Source: Pseudomonadota bacterium (GTDB taxonomy: Bacteria > Pseudomonadota > Alphaproteobacteria > Acetobacterales > Acetobacteraceae). From it: a stretch of DNA of 5,991 nt. This document shows, piece by piece, positions 4,941 to 5,991 of the stretch; within the stretch, counting starts at the first letter, position 1; each line of letters starts with the position of its first letter. The notes beneath the pieces are model-generated. The model did not search any database. It had not been told where the DNA came from and saw only the letters and a list, made by a program, of their open reading frames with translations. The position numbers were made by a program, and so were the translations under genes. The DNA lies in assembly GCA_021784255.1 (NCBI GenBank), contig JAJXSZ010000190.1, forward strand, positions 1 through 5,991, read 5' to 3'.

Positions 4941-5991
4941 ATGAACAACCCGCCCCGTGGACGCCTGTTCTTTGCCAACCCGGGCCCGACCAACATCCCG
5001 GACTCCATCCTGCGCGCGATGCACCACGCGACGGTGGACTTCATGTCCGAGGACTTCCTGCAGCTTTACGACGCATGCACCGAGGGGCTGAAGCGCGTCC
5101 TGCGGACCGGGCAGCATCTGTTCTACTACACCGGCTCCGGCCACGCGGCCTGGGAGGCATGCCTCGTCAACCTGTTCTCCACCGGCGACAAGGTGCTGAT
5201 CGTCGAGAGCGGCTACTTCTCCGACCATTGGGCGAAGATGGCCCGCGGCCTCGGCCTCGCCACCGAACTGGTGGCGGCGGACTGGCGCCGCGGCGTCGAT
5301 CTCGCCGCCGTGCGCGCCGCCCTCACGGCGGACACCGCGCACAGCATCAAGGGCATCTGCGTGGTCCACAACGAGACCGCGACCGGGGCCACGCTGCCGC
5401 TCATCGAGTTCCGCAAGGCGCTCGACGAGACGAACCACCCGGCGCTGTTCCTCGTCGATACCATCTCCTCGCTCGGGTCGATCGAGTTCCGCATGGACGA
5501 CTGGGGCGTGGATTGCGCCGTCGGCGGCTCGCAGAAGGGGCTGATGCTGCCCGCCGGCCTGTCCTTCACCGGCGTCTCGGTGAAGGCGATGGCGGCGCAC
5601 CGGGCGTCCACGCTGCCGAAGCATTACTTCAACTGGACCCTGATGCTGGAGCGCCGGCACAAGAGCTTCGTCGGCACCGTGCCGGTCAGCTTCTTCTACG
5701 GCCTCAAGGAAGCGCTGCGACTGTTCGACGAGGAAACGCTGGAAGGCGTCTGGGCCCGCCACACCCGCCTCGCCGAGGCGACGCGCCGCGCCGTGCGCCA
5801 TTGGTCGGGCAATAACGGCCCGGCGCTGTTCACCCTCGATCCGAGCCGGCTCTCGGATTCCGTCACCGCGGTGAAGCTGCCAGAGGGCCACGACGCCGAG
5901 GCGGTCCGCCGCACCGCCTATGACCGCTTCCGCGTCTCGCTCGGCGGCGGGCTCGGCCCGCTCGGCGGCCAGGTGTTCCGCATCGGCCATC
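4941..5991 (+). CDS. Class V PLP-dependent aminotransferase, serine/alanine-glyoxylate type; C-terminus outside window
   Basis: Pyridoxal-phosphate transaminase of the fold shared by serine-glyoxylate, alanine-glyoxylate and aspartate-glyoxylate aminotransferases. 350 codons are present before the window ends; homologues are about 390-400 residues, so a short C-terminal part is missing. Visible motifs: NPGPTNIP (13-20), the phosphate-binding turn TGSGHAAWEA (64-73), HNETATG (143-149), VDTISSLGS (172-180) with Asp173 expected to contact the pyridine nitrogen, GSQKGLMLPAG (196-206) with Lys199 as Schiff-base lysine, and QVFRIGH (344-350) with Arg347 as the likely substrate-carboxylate ligand. 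The core is intact. Two substrate-side regions depart from the usual serine-glyoxylate enzyme: the N-terminal DHRS-type motif is DFMSEDF (33-39), and the YTPPLP-type loop is FVGTVPVS (243-250). The exact amino donor is therefore uncertain. It sits alone after an intergenic gap; its partners lie downstream, outside the window. Confidence 0.87.
   Translation, partial: MNNPPRGRLFFANPGPTNIPDSILRAMHHATVDFMSEDFLQLYDACTEGLKRVLRTGQHLFYYTGSGHAAWEACLVNLFSTGDKVLIVESGYFSDHWAKMARGLGLATELVAADWRRGVDLAAVRAALTADTAHSIKGICVVHNETATGATLPLIEFRKALDETNHPALFLVDTISSLGSIEFRMDDWGVDCAVGGSQKGLMLPAGLSFTGVSVKAMAAHRASTLPKHYFNWTLMLERRHKSFVGTVPVSFFYGLKEALRLFDEETLEGVWARHTRLAEATRRAVRHWSGNNGPALFTLDPSRLSDSVTAVKLPEGHDAEAVRRTAYDRFRVSLGGGLGPLGGQVFRIGH

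Noticed and set aside
4776..5990. 404-residue open frame on the minus strand opposite the aminotransferase
   Set aside because: It is low-complexity, charged composition typical of antisense in high-GC DNA. The plus strand encodes a complete run of class V aminotransferase motifs from 4941.

Overview
The window is GC-rich, with third codon positions mostly G or C, and densely packed. It is most likely from an alphaproteobacterium or another high-GC proteobacterium; that guess rests on composition and gene families, not on a phylogenetic marker. No RNA gene, IS element, CRISPR array or origin was seen.

Layout. (1) Positions 1-1760, minus strand: the first two genes of an F-type ATPase operon. 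These are atpD (beta) and atpC (epsilon, cut by the window edge), joined by an ATGA overlap. The beta-epsilon pair opens its transcription unit and faces away from unrelated genes. With the sequence character of beta, this points to the 'alternate' F-ATPase (N-ATPase) type, a second, accessory ATPase, rather than the housekeeping alpha-gamma-beta-epsilon operon. (2) Positions 1761-1997: a 237-nt divergent intergenic region. (3) Positions 1998-4668, plus strand: a tight three-gene operon. It encodes a small exported FMN-binding-domain protein, an ApbE-type FMN transferase, and a fusion of an NqrB/RnfD-like membrane domain to a ferredoxin-NAD(P)H-reductase-like domain. The genes overlap by 1 and 4 nt. 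(4) Positions 4669-4940: an intergenic region that begins with a strong hairpin. (5) Positions 4941 to the end, plus strand: a class V PLP-dependent aminotransferase of the serine/alanine-glyoxylate type, truncated by the window edge.

How the genes work together. The three-gene operon reads as a minimal membrane electron-transfer module. The cytosolic FNR-like domain would oxidise NAD(P)H through FAD. The NqrB/RnfD-like membrane domain would carry electrons across the membrane. The exported protein, carrying FMN covalently attached by ApbE at its TGAT threonine, would receive them and pass them to an unknown extracytosolic acceptor. The parts are known from Nqr/Rnf complexes and from ApbE-linked flavinylation systems. 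The condensed arrangement, the atypical flavinylation motif and the lack of a visible export signal on ApbE make this the most interesting part of the window. No direct functional link to the ATPase or the aminotransferase is visible.
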